Source: Saprospiraceae bacterium (GTDB taxonomy: Bacteria > Bacteroidota > Bacteroidia > Chitinophagales > Saprospiraceae). Taken from it: a stretch of DNA of 64,000 bases. Where the stretch lies: NCBI GenBank assembly GCA_016714985.1, contig JADKBS010000024.1, positions 62,001 to 126,000 of the forward strand. Direction: 5' to 3'. This document shows positions 1 through 9,338 of the stretch, one piece after another (position 1 is the first letter of the stretch; each line of letters opens with the position of its first letter). The translations under genes were made by a program, and so were the position numbers. The notes below the pieces were generated by a model. That model saw only the letters and a program-made list of their open reading frames with translations, was not told the origin of the DNA and made no database searches.

Positions 1-49
1 ATTGCAACATTGTCAATGCATTCGGCTGACAAAACAAAAACAGCTTCAT

Positions 50-61
50 GCAATCGATTGT
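50..61. promoter_or_regulatory. LacI-family-type operator upstream of GH67 gene
   Basis: The palindrome GCAATCGATTGT has the AAnCGnTT core typical of LacI/GalR-family operators. It lies about 48 bp before the chosen GH67 start. The same 10-bp core CAATCGATTG recurs at 9325-9334 and 9631-9640, both next to xylulokinase genes. The shared regulon is inference; no LacI-family regulator is encoded in the window. Confidence 0.5.
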
Positions 62-108
62 TTGCGCAATTTTATAGCTTCGCCCCTAAAGTTTTTAAAC
101 AGGCTTTC

Positions 109-2255
109 ATGGTGAAAACCGTTTGGACATTGCTGGCTGGGCTTGTGTTGGCGTTTGGTGCTGCCGCTGAAAACGGTTACCGCCTTTGGCTGCGCTATGA
201 CAAGGTAAAGGATGAGGTGATGCTCAAAAACTACCGCTCCCAAATCAATTATTTCGTGGTGGAAGGCAACACGCCCACGCTCGAAGTGGCTAGGAAGGAA
301 CTGGAAATTGGCTTGGTAGGGTTGCTTGATGGGCCGCAAGTGCCTTGGCAAAAGGTGGTATCGGGTCAAGGCATTGTGGCTGGGGTGCTGGGCCAGTCAC
401 CTAGCATTGACCGGGAAATTGGCGCAGCGGAAGCCAGCAATTTGCAACCAGAAGGCTATGTTTTGATAAAAAAAGGCAAACAACTGCTCATCGCCGCCAA
501 GGACGACAAAGGCGTTTTGTACGGTGTTTTCCACCTGCTCCGGCTCCTACAAACCAACCAACCGCTTGACAATCTGCATATCGTAGAAAACCCCAAACTC
601 CAACTCCGCATCCTCAACCATTGGGACAACCTCGACCGCACGGTGGAACGAGGTTACGCTGGCTTTTCCATCTGGAACTGGCATACCCTGCCCGACTACC
701 TCGACCCCCGCTATACCGACTATGCCCGTGCCAACGCCTCTATCGGCATCAACGGTACGGTGCTGACCAACGTGAATGCCAATGCCCTCGTATTGCGCAG
801 CGACTACCTCGAAAAAGTGAAGGCACTGGCCGATTTGTTCAGGCCCTACAATATAAAGGTCTATCTCACTGCCCGATTCAGCGCCCCGATTGAACTGGGG
901 AAATTGCCGACCGCCGACCCGCTCGACCCGCGGTGCAGCGCTGGTGGAAGGAAAAAGTGGACGAAATATACCGCCTCGTGCCCGATTTTGGCGGCTTCGT
1001 GGTGAAGGCCAATTCGGAAGGGCAGCCCGGCCCGCAAGCCTACGGTCGAAGCCATGCCGATGGGGCGAATATGCTCGCCGATGCCCTCGCCCCGCATGGT
1101 GGCATCGTGATGTGGCGGGCCTTTGTTTACAGCGCCGAGGACGCAACCGACCGCCACAAGCAAGCCTATAACGAGTTTGTGCCGCTGGACGGCAGCTTCC
1201 GTGAAAACGTGATGGTGCAGGTCAAAAACGGGCCGATTGACTTCCAGCCCCGTGAACCTGCGCACCCCATTTTCGGGGCCATGCCGGAGACGCCGCTGAT
1301 GATGGAATTCCAAATCACACAAGAATACCTCGGCCAGGGTACCCACCTCGTCTATCTTGCCCCGATGTGGAAGGAGGTGCTGGATTTTGATACCGATGGA
1401 AAAGGGACGACCGTCGCCAATGCGCTGTCCAACTCGCAACTCGCAGCTCAAAACTCGCAACTCCTCACCGGCATCGCCGGCGTCGCCAATATCGGCAACG
1501 ACATCAACTGGACGGGCTACCACTTCGGCCAAGCCAATTGGTTTGCCTTCGGGCGGCTGGCCTGGGATTCGGATTTGTCTTCGGCAAAAATTGCCGAAGA
1601 GTGGCTGCGCATGACGTTTTCAAACGATGAAAAATTTGTGAAAACACTGAAAAAGCTGATGCTCAATAGCCACGAAACCTGCGTGAATTACATGACCCCG
1701 CTCGGCCTGCACCACCTCATGGCCACTGGCCACCACTACGGCCCCGGCCCGTGGGTTAGTGACCTGAGCCGCCCAGAATGGAACCCTACCTACTACCACC
1801 GGGCGGACAGTCTCGGCGTCGGTTTCGACCGGACGGCAACGGGCAGCAATGCCGTGGAGCAGTACGCACCGCCCATGCGGGAGGTTTTTTCATCGAGAAA
1901 ACATTGCCCCAAAAAATACTTGCTGTGGTTCCACCACGTCGGTTGGAACGAGAAATTGGCCTCCGGCAAAACGCTGTGGGAGGAGCTTTGTCAGCGTTAT
2001 AACCAAGGCGCAGCGGAGGTGGTGACCATGCGCCGCACTTGGCAAACACTGGAAAAGGAAGTGGATAAACAGCGCTTCCACGAAGTGGACATGATGCTCC
2101 AAATCCAAGAGAAGGAGGCAAAATGGTGGCGGGATGCCTGCCTGACGTATTTTCAGACTTTTTCAAAAATGGAAATCCCGAAGGACTTGGAGCCGCCAGC
2201 GCATGATTTGGAATTTTATAAAAAACTGGATTATCCCTATGCACCGGGGCACTGA
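109..2255 (+). CDS. aguA: GH67 alpha-glucuronidase, interrupted by a 1-base frameshift
   Basis: GH67 enzymes remove 4-O-methyl-glucuronic acid from xylo-oligosaccharides. The chosen start at 109 (MVKTVWTLLAGL) gives a signal peptide of about 20 residues; the longer reading frame from 10 would run through the LacI-type palindrome at 50-61. The first part reads to about 930 (ending TADPLDP) and the second resumes with VQRWWKEKVDEIYRL. One missing base (probably a G near 931) would join them into about 715 residues, a normal family length. The motif VKANSEGQPGP, around residue 303, should hold the catalytic acid, and VKNGPIDFQPREP and LMMEFQITQEYLG the other acidic residues; this assignment is from family knowledge. 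A short insert (SNSQLAAQNSQLL) comes from a heptamer repeat at 1431-1464. The frameshift may be a sequencing error or real decay. Confidence 0.88.
1431..1464. repeat. Heptamer repeat (AACTCGC) inside the GH67 gene
   Basis: Four imperfect copies of AACTCGC/AGCTCAA lie in tandem and are read in frame as NSQLAAQNSQLL. The position is just before the conserved GIAGVANIG segment, where GH67 proteins normally have unrelated sequence. It looks like an in-frame insertion of a short tandem repeat. Confidence 0.6.
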
Positions 2256-2319
2256 CTTAGTTGGCAGTTTGACAGTCGGCAGTTGGCAGTCTGGGGCTGC
2301 TAACTTGGCAATAACAGTC
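2256..2319. repeat. Intergenic heptamer repeat (AGTTGGC family)
   Basis: The gap between GH67 and GH10 is filled by near-repeats of 7-8 bp (AGTTGGC, AGTTTGAC, AGTCGGC, AGTCTGG) followed by a GGGCTGCT core. The same units form longer inverted elements at 6107-6238, 7244-7377 and 30111-30207. Here mainly one arm is visible. Confidence 0.65.
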
Positions 2320-2333
2320 ATTAATTAAGGAAA

Positions 2334-3473
2334 ATGAAATCAATAAAACTCATCCAACTCCTCGCAATCACAGCAGTTTTGCTGGCTGGCTGCAAGGAAG
2401 AAACGGCGCAGCAGGAAGCCGTTGCCCAAGAACCAGGCGGCTTGAAATCTGCCTTCAAGGACGATTTTTTCATTGGTGCAGCCATCAGTGCCGAGCAAAT
2501 CAACGAGGCTGACGCCAAAGCGGGAGCGGTGCTTTTGAAGGAGTTCAACAGCATCACCCCGGAGAACATCATGAAATGGATGCACATCCAGCCGGGGCCG
2601 GACAGCTTCGATTTTGCGTTGCCGGACAAGTTCGTGGCGCTCGGCGAAAAGCACGGCATGAACATCGTCGGGCACACGCTGGTTTGGCACAGCCAGCTCG
2701 CCCCGTGGGTGGAGCAGGTGAAGGACGCCGCCGAGATGGAAGCTGCATTGACGAACCATATCAACACCATCGTTGGGCGGTACAAGGGCCGGGTGAATGG
2801 CTGGGACGTGGTGAACGAAGCCCTGAACGAAGATGGCACCCTGCGGGAGACACCTTTTTTGAAAACAATGGGGGAAGGCTACCTCGAAAAAGCGTTCAAA
2901 CTGGCCGCTGCCGCCGACCCTGGGGCCGAGCTTTATTACAACGACTACAATATCGAGCAGCCGGCCAAGCGGGCGGGCTGCATTGCCTTGATTAAAAAAC
3001 TGCAAGCCGCAGGGGTGAAGATAGACGGCGTGGGCATCCAAGGCCACTGGAGCATTGCGGGGCTACCTTACGAGGATATTGAAAAGAGCATTCAGGAGTT
3101 TTCGGCGCTCGGCCTCAAGGTGCATTTCACGGAAGTGGACATCACCATGCTGCCCAATCCGTGGGACTTGAAGGGGGCGGAGGTGAGCCAAAACTTCCCC
3201 GGCAGCCCGTTCATGAACCCCTACCCCGACTCCCTGCCCGTTGCGAAGCAGGAAGAGCAGGCCGTGGCCTACGAGCGGCTATTTAATTTGCTTTTGAAAC
3301 ACCGTGACAAGGTGGAGCGGGTCACTTTCTGGGGCATTGGTGATGGAAATTCGTGGCTGAATGGCTGGCCCATCAAGGATAGGACGAACTACCCGCTGCT
3401 CTTCGACCGGAATTTTGAACCAAAACCCGCTTATAATAGCGTGATGAGTTTGAAAAAGAAAGCAAAACCGTGA
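2334..3473 (+). CDS. GH10 endo-1,4-beta-xylanase, lipoprotein
   Basis: This enzyme cleaves the xylan backbone internally. The N-terminus has a lipoprotein signal ending in LLAGC (Cys about residue 20), so it is probably anchored in the outer membrane. The single GH10 barrel fills the rest of the 379 residues. The acid/base Glu is about residue 162 in GWDVVNEAL and the nucleophile Glu about residue 267 in VHFTEVDITM; both are intact. HTLVWHSQLAPWV is another GH10 hallmark. It sits between the GH67 gene and a sugar symporter, as expected for glucuronoxylan breakdown: GH10 releases decorated oligomers that GH67 then trims. No carbohydrate-binding module is visible. Confidence 0.95.
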   Translation: MKSIKLIQLLAITAVLLAGCKEETAQQEAVAQEPGGLKSAFKDDFFIGAAISAEQINEADAKAGAVLLKEFNSITPENIMKWMHIQPGPDSFDFALPDKFVALGEKHGMNIVGHTLVWHSQLAPWVEQVKDAAEMEAALTNHINTIVGRYKGRVNGWDVVNEALNEDGTLRETPFLKTMGEGYLEKAFKLAAAADPGAELYYNDYNIEQPAKRAGCIALIKKLQAAGVKIDGVGIQGHWSIAGLPYEDIEKSIQEFSALGLKVHFTEVDITMLPNPWDLKGAEVSQNFPGSPFMNPYPDSLPVAKQEEQAVAYERLFNLLLKHRDKVERVTFWGIGDGNSWLNGWPIKDRTNYPLLFDRNFEPKPAYNSVMSLKKKAKP

Positions 3474-3476
3474 TGA

Positions 3477-3562
3477 TTAACACGGAGGCACTAAGAACAC
3501 CAAGAGACACAGAGATAATAATACCTCCGTGTCCCTCCGTGTCCTCCGTCCCTCTGTGTTAA
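3477..3562. repeat. Inverted repeat of CACGGAG/CACAGAG units
   Basis: The gap between GH10 and the symporter begins TTAACACGGAGG and ends CCCTCTGTGTTAA, with several CTCCGTG units inside, so the two arms can pair. It is followed by AAAAAAC. It uses different units from the AGTTGGC family but has the same design. It may act as a terminator or processing hairpin. Confidence 0.6.
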
Positions 3563-3581
3563 AAAAACAAACCAACTCAAA

Positions 3582-4997
3582 ATGAGCCTTGAATCGCAAA
3601 AATTAACCGTAGGCGAAAAAATCGGGTACTCCCTCGGCGACCTCGCCGCCAACCTCGTCTTCCAGACGCTGCTGACTTTTTTGGCCTTCTTTTACACCGA
3701 CGTGTATGGGCTGAAACCGGAGGTGGCCACGCCCGTCATCTTTTTCGTGGGCCTGTTTGCGGCCCTCGTTTACAACCCCGTCATCGGGGCATTGGCCGAC
3801 CGTACTCGTACCCGATGGGGCAAGTTCCGCCCGTGGATTTTATGGACGGCGGTGCCGCTGGGTGTGATGGCGCTGCTCGCATTCAGCACGCCCGATTTTT
3901 CCCCGCAGGGCAAAATCATTTATGCCGTCGTAACCTACGCATTGCTGCTGCTGCTTTATGCCGCCAACAACCTGCCCTATTCTGCCCTGAGCGGCGTCAT
4001 CACGGGCGATATGGGCGAGCGCAACAGCATGTCGTCCTACCGTTTTGTGGCGGTGATGGTGGCGCAGTTCGTGGTGCAGGTGCTCATGTACCCTTTCGTG
4101 GACTATATGGGCGGCGGCGACCGGGTCGTGGGTTTTTCCAAGGTAATGACGTGGCTGGCCGGGGCTGGCATGGTGATGATGTTCATCACTTTCCTCACAA
4201 CCAAAGAGCGCATCGTGCCGACGCCGGAGCAGGAGTCCAGCTTGAAGCAGGACATCAGCGACTTGATGAAAAACAGGCCGTGGATGTTGATGCTGGTGCT
4301 GACCATCCTTGTTTTTATCACGCTGGCGCTCAAGGGCGGCATGTATGTTTATTATTTTGAAAACTATTTGGACGAAGCGGCTATCAGTGGGTTCCTTGCA
4401 AAATTCGGGCTGTCGGGCATCGAAAACCCTGCCTCTTATGGGTTCGGCCTGTTCAATGGCTGCGGCATCATCATGATGATTGTGGGCATCCTGTTCTCCA
4501 AAGGGCTGGCCGACAAATACGGCAAGCGGGACACTTTCGGCTGGGCGCTGGTGCTTTCCACGCTTTTCATCCTCGTCCTGAATTTCATCCCGCCCGCCTC
4601 CATCGGCTTGGTGATGGGCGCACAGGTGCTGCACGGCTTTTTCTACGGCATTACCATCCCCTTGCTCTGGGCCATGATTGCCGACGTGGCCGACTACTCC
4701 GAATGGAAAAACAACCGCCGGGCCACGGCCATCATCTTCTCCGCCATGCTCGTCGGCCTGAAACTGGGGCTGACCTTTGGCAGCGCCTTGGTGACGGGAA
4801 TCTTGGGGCATTATGGGTATATCGCCAATTCAGCTACCCAAACGGCGGAGGCCATACAGGGCATCAAACTTTCAGTAAGTATTTATCCTGGCTTGTTCTT
4901 CCTACTTGGGGCGGGGCTGCTGTTTTTCTATGAAATAAACAAGAAAATGGAGGTGCAGATAGAAAAGGAGCTTTGGAAAGAAGGAAATGAGTTGTAG
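3582..4997 (+). CDS. GPH-family (MFS) sugar:cation symporter, probably for xylosides
   Basis: The 471-residue protein has about 12 hydrophobic segments and begins with the glycoside-pentoside-hexuronide signature GEKIGYSLGDLAANL. Further family features are NPVIGALADRTRTRWGKFRPW in the first loop, NNLPYSALSGVITGD and MIADVADYSEWK. Family members import xylosides, melibiose or glucuronides with Na+ or H+ across the inner membrane. Its place between GH10 and GH43 suggests xylo-oligosaccharides or aldouronic acids as substrate. The long palindromic gap before it may be a separate regulatory boundary. Confidence 0.9.
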   Translation: MSLESQKLTVGEKIGYSLGDLAANLVFQTLLTFLAFFYTDVYGLKPEVATPVIFFVGLFAALVYNPVIGALADRTRTRWGKFRPWILWTAVPLGVMALLAFSTPDFSPQGKIIYAVVTYALLLLLYAANNLPYSALSGVITGDMGERNSMSSYRFVAVMVAQFVVQVLMYPFVDYMGGGDRVVGFSKVMTWLAGAGMVMMFITFLTTKERIVPTPEQESSLKQDISDLMKNRPWMLMLVLTILVFITLALKGGMYVYYFENYLDEAAISGFLAKFGLSGIENPASYGFGLFNGCGIIMMIVGILFSKGLADKYGKRDTFGWALVLSTLFILVLNFIPPASIGLVMGAQVLHGFFYGITIPLLWAMIADVADYSEWKNNRRATAIIFSAMLVGLKLGLTFGSALVTGILGHYGYIANSATQTAEAIQGIKLSVSIYPGLFFLLGAGLLFFYEINKKMEVQIEKELWKEGNEL

Positions 4998-5013
4998 GTC
5001 AACTACGCACAGA

Positions 5014-5059
5014 TGACACTTGTTCGTGGGCTGTTCCAACCTGAGCACGAAAAGTGTCA
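5014..5059. repeat. Inverted repeat in the gap before GH43
   Basis: TGACACTTGTTCGTG at 5014-5028 and CACGAAAAGTGTCA at 5046-5059 are inverted copies with one base difference, separated by 17 bases. They lie about 35 bp upstream of the GH43 start. This could be an mRNA hairpin or a regulator site. Confidence 0.5.
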
Positions 5060-5092
5060 CAATGCAGAAATAACCGAATTATCAAAGCAAAA

Positions 5093-6106
5093 ATGGAACA
5101 ACCACTCGACGACAAAATCATCCAAGACTACAACGACCGGGCGATTTCCAAGCCGCTCGTTTCGCACATCTTCACCGCCGACCCTTCGGCTCATGTGTTC
5201 GATGGCAAAATCTATATCTACCCCTCGCACGATATTGATGCGGGCATTCCGTTCAACGACAACGGCGACCACTTCGGCATGGAGGACTACCACGTCATTT
5301 CGATGGATGGGCCTGATGCGGAGGCCGTGGACAACGGCGTGGCGCTGCACATAAAAGACGTGCCCTGGGCCAATCGACAGATGTGGGCACCCGATTGCGC
5401 CCGCAAAAACGGCAAGTACTACTTCTATTTTCCCGCAAAAAGGCCGGACGGCATCTTCCAAATCGGGGTGGCCGTCGGTTACTCGCCCGTGGGGCCGTTC
5501 TTGGCGGAGCCGGAGGCCATCAAGGGCAGCTACTCGATTGACCCAGCGGTTTTTGAAGACGAGGACGGCAGTTTTTACATGTACTTCGGCGGCATCTGGG
5601 GCGGGCAGTTGCAGTGCTACCGCAACCATGTTTACGATGAAAAAAACGGCTTGAGAAACGACGACGAACCTGCCTTTGGCCCCATCGTTGCGAAGCTGAA
5701 AGACGATATGCTGCAATTCGCCGAGCCGCTGCGGGAAGTACAAATTTTGGATGAAAACGGCCAGCCCCTCCTCGCCGGGGACAACGACCACCGTTTCTTT
5801 GAAGCCTCTTGGATGCACAAGTACAAAGGCAAATACTACTTCTCGTACTCCACCGGCGACACCCATTTTCTTTGCTACGCAACGGGCGACAATCCTTATG
5901 GCCCTTTCGCTTACCAAGGCCGGATTTTGAACCCCGTGCTTGGATGGACCTCGCACCATTCGTTTTGCGAGTTTGAAGGCAAGTGGTACTTGTTCTATCA
6001 CGATTCTGTGGTGTCTAAGGGCATCACGCATTTGCGGAACATCAAAATGACGGAGATAACCTACGATGAGGATGGGCGGATTTTGACGCTGGAACCTTAT
6101 TTATAG
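5093..6106 (+). CDS. GH43 beta-xylosidase / alpha-L-arabinofuranosidase
   Basis: GH43 enzymes are five-bladed propellers that release xylose or arabinose from (arabino)xylo-oligosaccharides. The start at 5093 (MEQPLDDK) is chosen because the upstream extension crosses the inverted repeat at 5014-5059 and is not family-like. The catalytic triad can be placed: base Asp about residue 30 (TADPSAHVF), modulator Asp about 150 (SIDPAVFED) and acid Glu about 237 (FFEASWMHK). No signal peptide is seen, so it is likely cytoplasmic and acts on sugars imported by the preceding symporter. At 337 residues it is a single-domain member. Xylosidase versus arabinofuranosidase activity cannot be decided from sequence alone. 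Confidence 0.92.
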   Translation: MEQPLDDKIIQDYNDRAISKPLVSHIFTADPSAHVFDGKIYIYPSHDIDAGIPFNDNGDHFGMEDYHVISMDGPDAEAVDNGVALHIKDVPWANRQMWAPDCARKNGKYYFYFPAKRPDGIFQIGVAVGYSPVGPFLAEPEAIKGSYSIDPAVFEDEDGSFYMYFGGIWGGQLQCYRNHVYDEKNGLRNDDEPAFGPIVAKLKDDMLQFAEPLREVQILDENGQPLLAGDNDHRFFEASWMHKYKGKYYFSYSTGDTHFLCYATGDNPYGPFAYQGRILNPVLGWTSHHSFCEFEGKWYLFYHDSVVSKGITHLRNIKMTEITYDEDGRILTLEPYL

Positions 6107-6238
6107 TCTTCAGTTCGACAGTTGGCAGTTGGCAGTCAGTGTGCAGTCTTTAAGTTATTTAGTCTCTTGCCATTCTTCCTGCACTGACTAAGCAACTACT
6201 GACTGACTGCCAACTGCAAACTGTCGAACTGATAACTT
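6107..6238. repeat. Palindromic heptamer element upstream of the aldo/keto reductase gene
   Basis: The left arm (6111-6146) repeats AGTTCGAC and AGTTGGC units; the right arm (about 6181-6233) carries the inverted set, ending TGTCGAACTGATAAC. The centre is unrelated. A closely similar element lies at 7244-7377, so the aldo/keto reductase gene is bracketed on both sides. Confidence 0.75.
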
Positions 6239-6259
6239 TTAAATTGCCAACTTATTAAA

Positions 6260-7243
6260 ATGAACTACAGGACACTTGGCCGCACAGGCTTCAACATCTC
6301 GGAAATCAGCCTTGGCACTTGGCAGGTTGGGGGCAAATGGGGCGCTCCGTTCAACCATGAGAATGCCGACCAAATCCTCAACGAGGCCGTTGACCTCGGC
6401 GTGAATTTCATAGACACCGCCGATGTCTATGGCAATCGGGAAAGCGAAAAAGCCGTAGGGCGATTGGTGAAAAACCGCTCGGAGCAGATTTACGTCGCCA
6501 CTAAATGCGGCAGGTTCATCTCGCCGCACGTCAACGAGGGTTATACACCACAGGTGCTGCGGGGCTTCGTCGAGACCAGCCTTAAAAACATGGGCTTGGA
6601 GACCATTGACCTCATCCAGTTGCACTGCCCGCCGAACGAGGTTTACTACCGCCCGGAGATTTTCGAGGAGTTCGACCGACTCATTGCCGAAGGCAAAATC
6701 CAAAAACTGGGCGTGAGCGTGGAAAAAGTGGAGCAGGCGCTCAAAGCCATCGAATACCCCAACGTGGACACGGTGCAAATCATCTTCAACATGTTCCGCC
6801 AGCGCCCCGCTGGGTTGTTTTTTGAGCAGGCAAAAAAGCGGAACATCGGCGTCATCGTGCGGGTGCCGCTGGCCAGTGGACTATTGAGCGGCAAATATGA
6901 TGCGAGCACCAACTTCCATCCCGGCGACCATCGGCACGACAACCGCCACGGCGAGCATTTCGACAAGGGCGAAACCTTCTCCGGCGTGGACTACGAGACT
7001 GGTTTACAGGCAGTTAACCGTTTGAAGGCCATCTTTCCCGACGTCCCATTGGCCCAAGTTGCCCTGCGCTGGGTACTCATGTTCGACGCCGTGAGCACCG
7101 TCATCCCCGGTGCTTCGAGGCCCGACCAGGTGGGTCTAAACATTGCTGCAGGCGACCTCCGGCCATTGACCCAACTGGAAATGGAGGCGGTTGGAAATGT
7201 TTACGATGAAATGATACGTCCTTTAGTTCACCATCTTTGGTAG
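6260..7243 (+). CDS. Aldo/keto reductase
   Basis: The 327-residue protein is a TIM-barrel NADPH-dependent oxidoreductase. The family tetrad is recognisable: Asp and Tyr in FIDTADVYGNRES, Lys in VATKCGRF and His in IDLIQLHCP. The C-terminal cofactor region TVIPGASRPDQV is also typical. No signal peptide is seen. Its setting among xylose genes suggests it acts on a pentose, a uronic-acid product or an aldehyde, but the substrate cannot be inferred from sequence. The gene fits tightly between two related palindromic elements, which hints that it moved or is transcribed as a separate cassette. Confidence 0.88.
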   Translation: MNYRTLGRTGFNISEISLGTWQVGGKWGAPFNHENADQILNEAVDLGVNFIDTADVYGNRESEKAVGRLVKNRSEQIYVATKCGRFISPHVNEGYTPQVLRGFVETSLKNMGLETIDLIQLHCPPNEVYYRPEIFEEFDRLIAEGKIQKLGVSVEKVEQALKAIEYPNVDTVQIIFNMFRQRPAGLFFEQAKKRNIGVIVRVPLASGLLSGKYDASTNFHPGDHRHDNRHGEHFDKGETFSGVDYETGLQAVNRLKAIFPDVPLAQVALRWVLMFDAVSTVIPGASRPDQVGLNIAAGDLRPLTQLEMEAVGNVYDEMIRPLVHHLW

Positions 7244-7377
7244 TCTTCAGTTCGACAGTTGGCAGTTGGCAGTCAGTCAGCAGTTGTTTAGTCAGAACCT
7301 ACAGAACGGCAAGCGACTAATGAACTTCAAGACTTCACCCTGACTGCCCACTGCCAACTGTCGAACTGCCAACTCAA
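7244..7377. repeat. Palindromic heptamer element upstream of the first xylulokinase gene
   Basis: The left arm begins TAGTCTTCAGTTCGACAG just after the reductase stop. The right arm ends with CTGCCAACTGTCGAACTGCC three bases before the next start codon region. Arms pair over several heptamer units and the middle is unique. The right arm lies directly at the ribosome-binding region of the kinase-regulator gene, so folding could affect its translation. Confidence 0.75.
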
Positions 7378-7379
7378 AA

Positions 7380-9317
7380 ATGTACCTACTCGGCTACGAC
7401 ATCGGAAGTTCGACCATCAAGGCGGCGCTCCTTGATGCGAAGACCCACAAGGTCTTAGGGCTGACGCATTACCCAGACCAAGAGATGGACATGATATCGA
7501 GGCAGCGGGGCTGGGCCGAGCAGCAGCCGGAAGTCTGGTGGCAGCACTTTTGCGCAGCTACGCAACGGCTATTGGCCACCACACAAGTTGACCCAAAAAA
7601 AATCGAAGGCATTGGCATCAGCTACCAAATGCACGGGCTGGTACTGATTGACCGGGAGATGCAGGTGCTGCGCCCGTCCATCATCTGGTGTGACAGTCGG
7701 GCGGTGTCCATCGGGCAGCAGGCTTTTGATGAACTTGGCGAGGATTATTGCCTGCGGCAAATGCTCAATTCGCCCGGCAACTTCACCGCCTCGAAGCTGA
7801 AATGGGTCAAGGACAACGAGCCGGATGTTTATGACAAAATCTATAAAATGCTGTTGCCCGGCGACTTCATCGCCATGAAACTGACGGGTGAGGCAACCAC
7901 TACAATTCCCGGCCTGACAGAGGGCATATTTTGGGATTTCAAGGCAAAAAAAGTCGCCGATAGGCTGCTCGAACATTACGGGCTGCGCAAAGACCTGATA
8001 GCCGATACCGTCCCGACCTTTTCCATTCAAGGCAAACTAACCAAGGCTGCCGCTGCCCGCACGGGGCTGGCCGAGGGCACGCCCATCAGCTATCGGGCGG
8101 GTGACCAGCCGAACAATGCCCTGAGTCTCAATGTGTTGCGACCCGGCGAGATTGCCGCCACCAGCGGCACCTCGGGCGTAGTGTATGGCATCGTTGACCA
8201 GCCTGTTTTTGATAAAAAATCAAGGGTAAACTCCTTTGCCCACGTCAATTACGAACAAAACCACGACCGTATCGGCGTGCTGCTCTGCCTCAATGGGGCG
8301 GGCATAGAGTATAGTTGGTTGAAGCACCAAGTGGCCCGCAGCGACCATTCCTACGCCGATATGGAGCGCATGGCCAGCACCGTGCCCGTCGGCTCCGATG
8401 GGCTTTGTGTTTTGCCTTTCGGCAACGGGGCCGAGCGGATGCTGGAAGACCGCAACGTGAACGCCCATTTTTTCAACCTCGACTTCAACCGCCACACGAG
8501 GGCGCACCTCTACCGGGCCTCACTGGAGGGCGTGGCCTTTTCGTTCGTCATGGGCGTCAACATCTTGCAGGAGCTGGGTCTGAACGTGGACGTCATTCGG
8601 GTGGGCAACGACAATATGTTCCAGTCAAAGGTGTTTGCCATGACCATCGCCACCATGCTTAACAGCCGGATAGAAGTGGTGGACACCACGGGGGCAGTCG
8701 GGGCGGCACGGGCTGCGGGCGTTGCCACGGGCATTTACGCCAACCTCGACGAAGCCTTGCAGGACGTGAAGCCCGGTATCATCCACGAACCGAACCTGAA
8801 CCATGCCCACTGCCAGCAGGCATACAGTTATTGGATGTCGAGGGTACGGCTGGCCGTAGAAGAGGGCACGGCGGCAACGAGGTCGCTGCCACCTGCGGCA
8901 GATGCCCACCGGCAGAACAAGGAGCTTGCCGCCGTGCGGCTTCAATTGGACGCCGCCAACGAATTTTTGGCAGAGATAAAAGCCACGCTCCTTCGGCAAG
9001 ATGCAAATGCAGCATCGAAAGTGGTGCAAAGAATTGAGGCGAGGCTAGATGGAGGTCATAGAGAATGGGAGGGGTTCGAGGCGCATTTCGACCTGCTGCA
9101 CGACGACTTCATCAAAAAGCTGAAAAAGCACTACCCCAACCTGTCCATGCAGGAACTTAAACTTTGTGCCTACCTAAAAATGAAGCTCAGCACCAAGGAA
9201 ATTGCGCAGCACCTGCGGCTTTCCGTGCGGGGCGTGGAGACCGGCCGTTACCGCCTCCGCAAGAAAATGGGGCTAGGTGATGGGGTAAATTTGGTGGAGC
9301 ATTTGGAACGTATATAA
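7380..9317 (+). CDS. xylB: Xylulokinase fused to a C-terminal LuxR/GerE-type HTH domain
   Basis: Residues 1 to about 495 form a complete FGGY xylulokinase (MYLLGYDIGSSTIKAA at the start). They keep the AGDQPNNA motif with the expected catalytic Asp242 and the ATSGTSG nucleotide-binding motif. A Pro/Ala-rich linker and a predicted helical, probably coiled-coil, stretch follow (about 505-560). Residues about 565-645 resemble the C-terminal DNA-binding region of Bacteroidota regulators: FEAHFDLLHDDFIKKLKKHY, then MQELKLCAYLKMKLSTKEIA and SVRGVETGRYRLRKKMGL. Ordinary xylulokinases are about 500 residues, as is the neighbouring paralogue. The enzyme would phosphorylate D-xylulose in the cytoplasm. 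The extra domain suggests it also senses its substrate and regulates xylose genes; this is inference. The reading frame is continuous across the junction. Confidence 0.9.
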   Translation: MYLLGYDIGSSTIKAALLDAKTHKVLGLTHYPDQEMDMISRQRGWAEQQPEVWWQHFCAATQRLLATTQVDPKKIEGIGISYQMHGLVLIDREMQVLRPSIIWCDSRAVSIGQQAFDELGEDYCLRQMLNSPGNFTASKLKWVKDNEPDVYDKIYKMLLPGDFIAMKLTGEATTTIPGLTEGIFWDFKAKKVADRLLEHYGLRKDLIADTVPTFSIQGKLTKAAAARTGLAEGTPISYRAGDQPNNALSLNVLRPGEIAATSGTSGVVYGIVDQPVFDKKSRVNSFAHVNYEQNHDRIGVLLCLNGAGIEYSWLKHQVARSDHSYADMERMASTVPVGSDGLCVLPFGNGAERMLEDRNVNAHFFNLDFNRHTRAHLYRASLEGVAFSFVMGVNILQELGLNVDVIRVGNDNMFQSKVFAMTIATMLNSRIEVVDTTGAVGAARAAGVATGIYANLDEALQDVKPGIIHEPNLNHAHCQQAYSYWMSRVRLAVEEGTAATRSLPPAADAHRQNKELAAVRLQLDAANEFLAEIKATLLRQDANAASKVVQRIEARLDGGHREWEGFEAHFDLLHDDFIKKLKKHYPNLSMQELKLCAYLKMKLSTKEIAQHLRLSVRGVETGRYRLRKKMGLGDGVNLVEHLERI

Positions 9318-9321
9318 ATCT

Positions 9322-9338
9322 ACGCAATCGATTGACGT
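9322..9338. promoter_or_regulatory. LacI-family-type operator after the kinase-HTH gene
   Basis: ACGCAATCGATTGACGT contains the CAATCGATTG core (9325-9334) with flanking ACG/CGT symmetry. It starts a few bases after the kinase-HTH stop codon. Together with 9631-9640 it could support DNA looping by one regulator. Confidence 0.5.
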
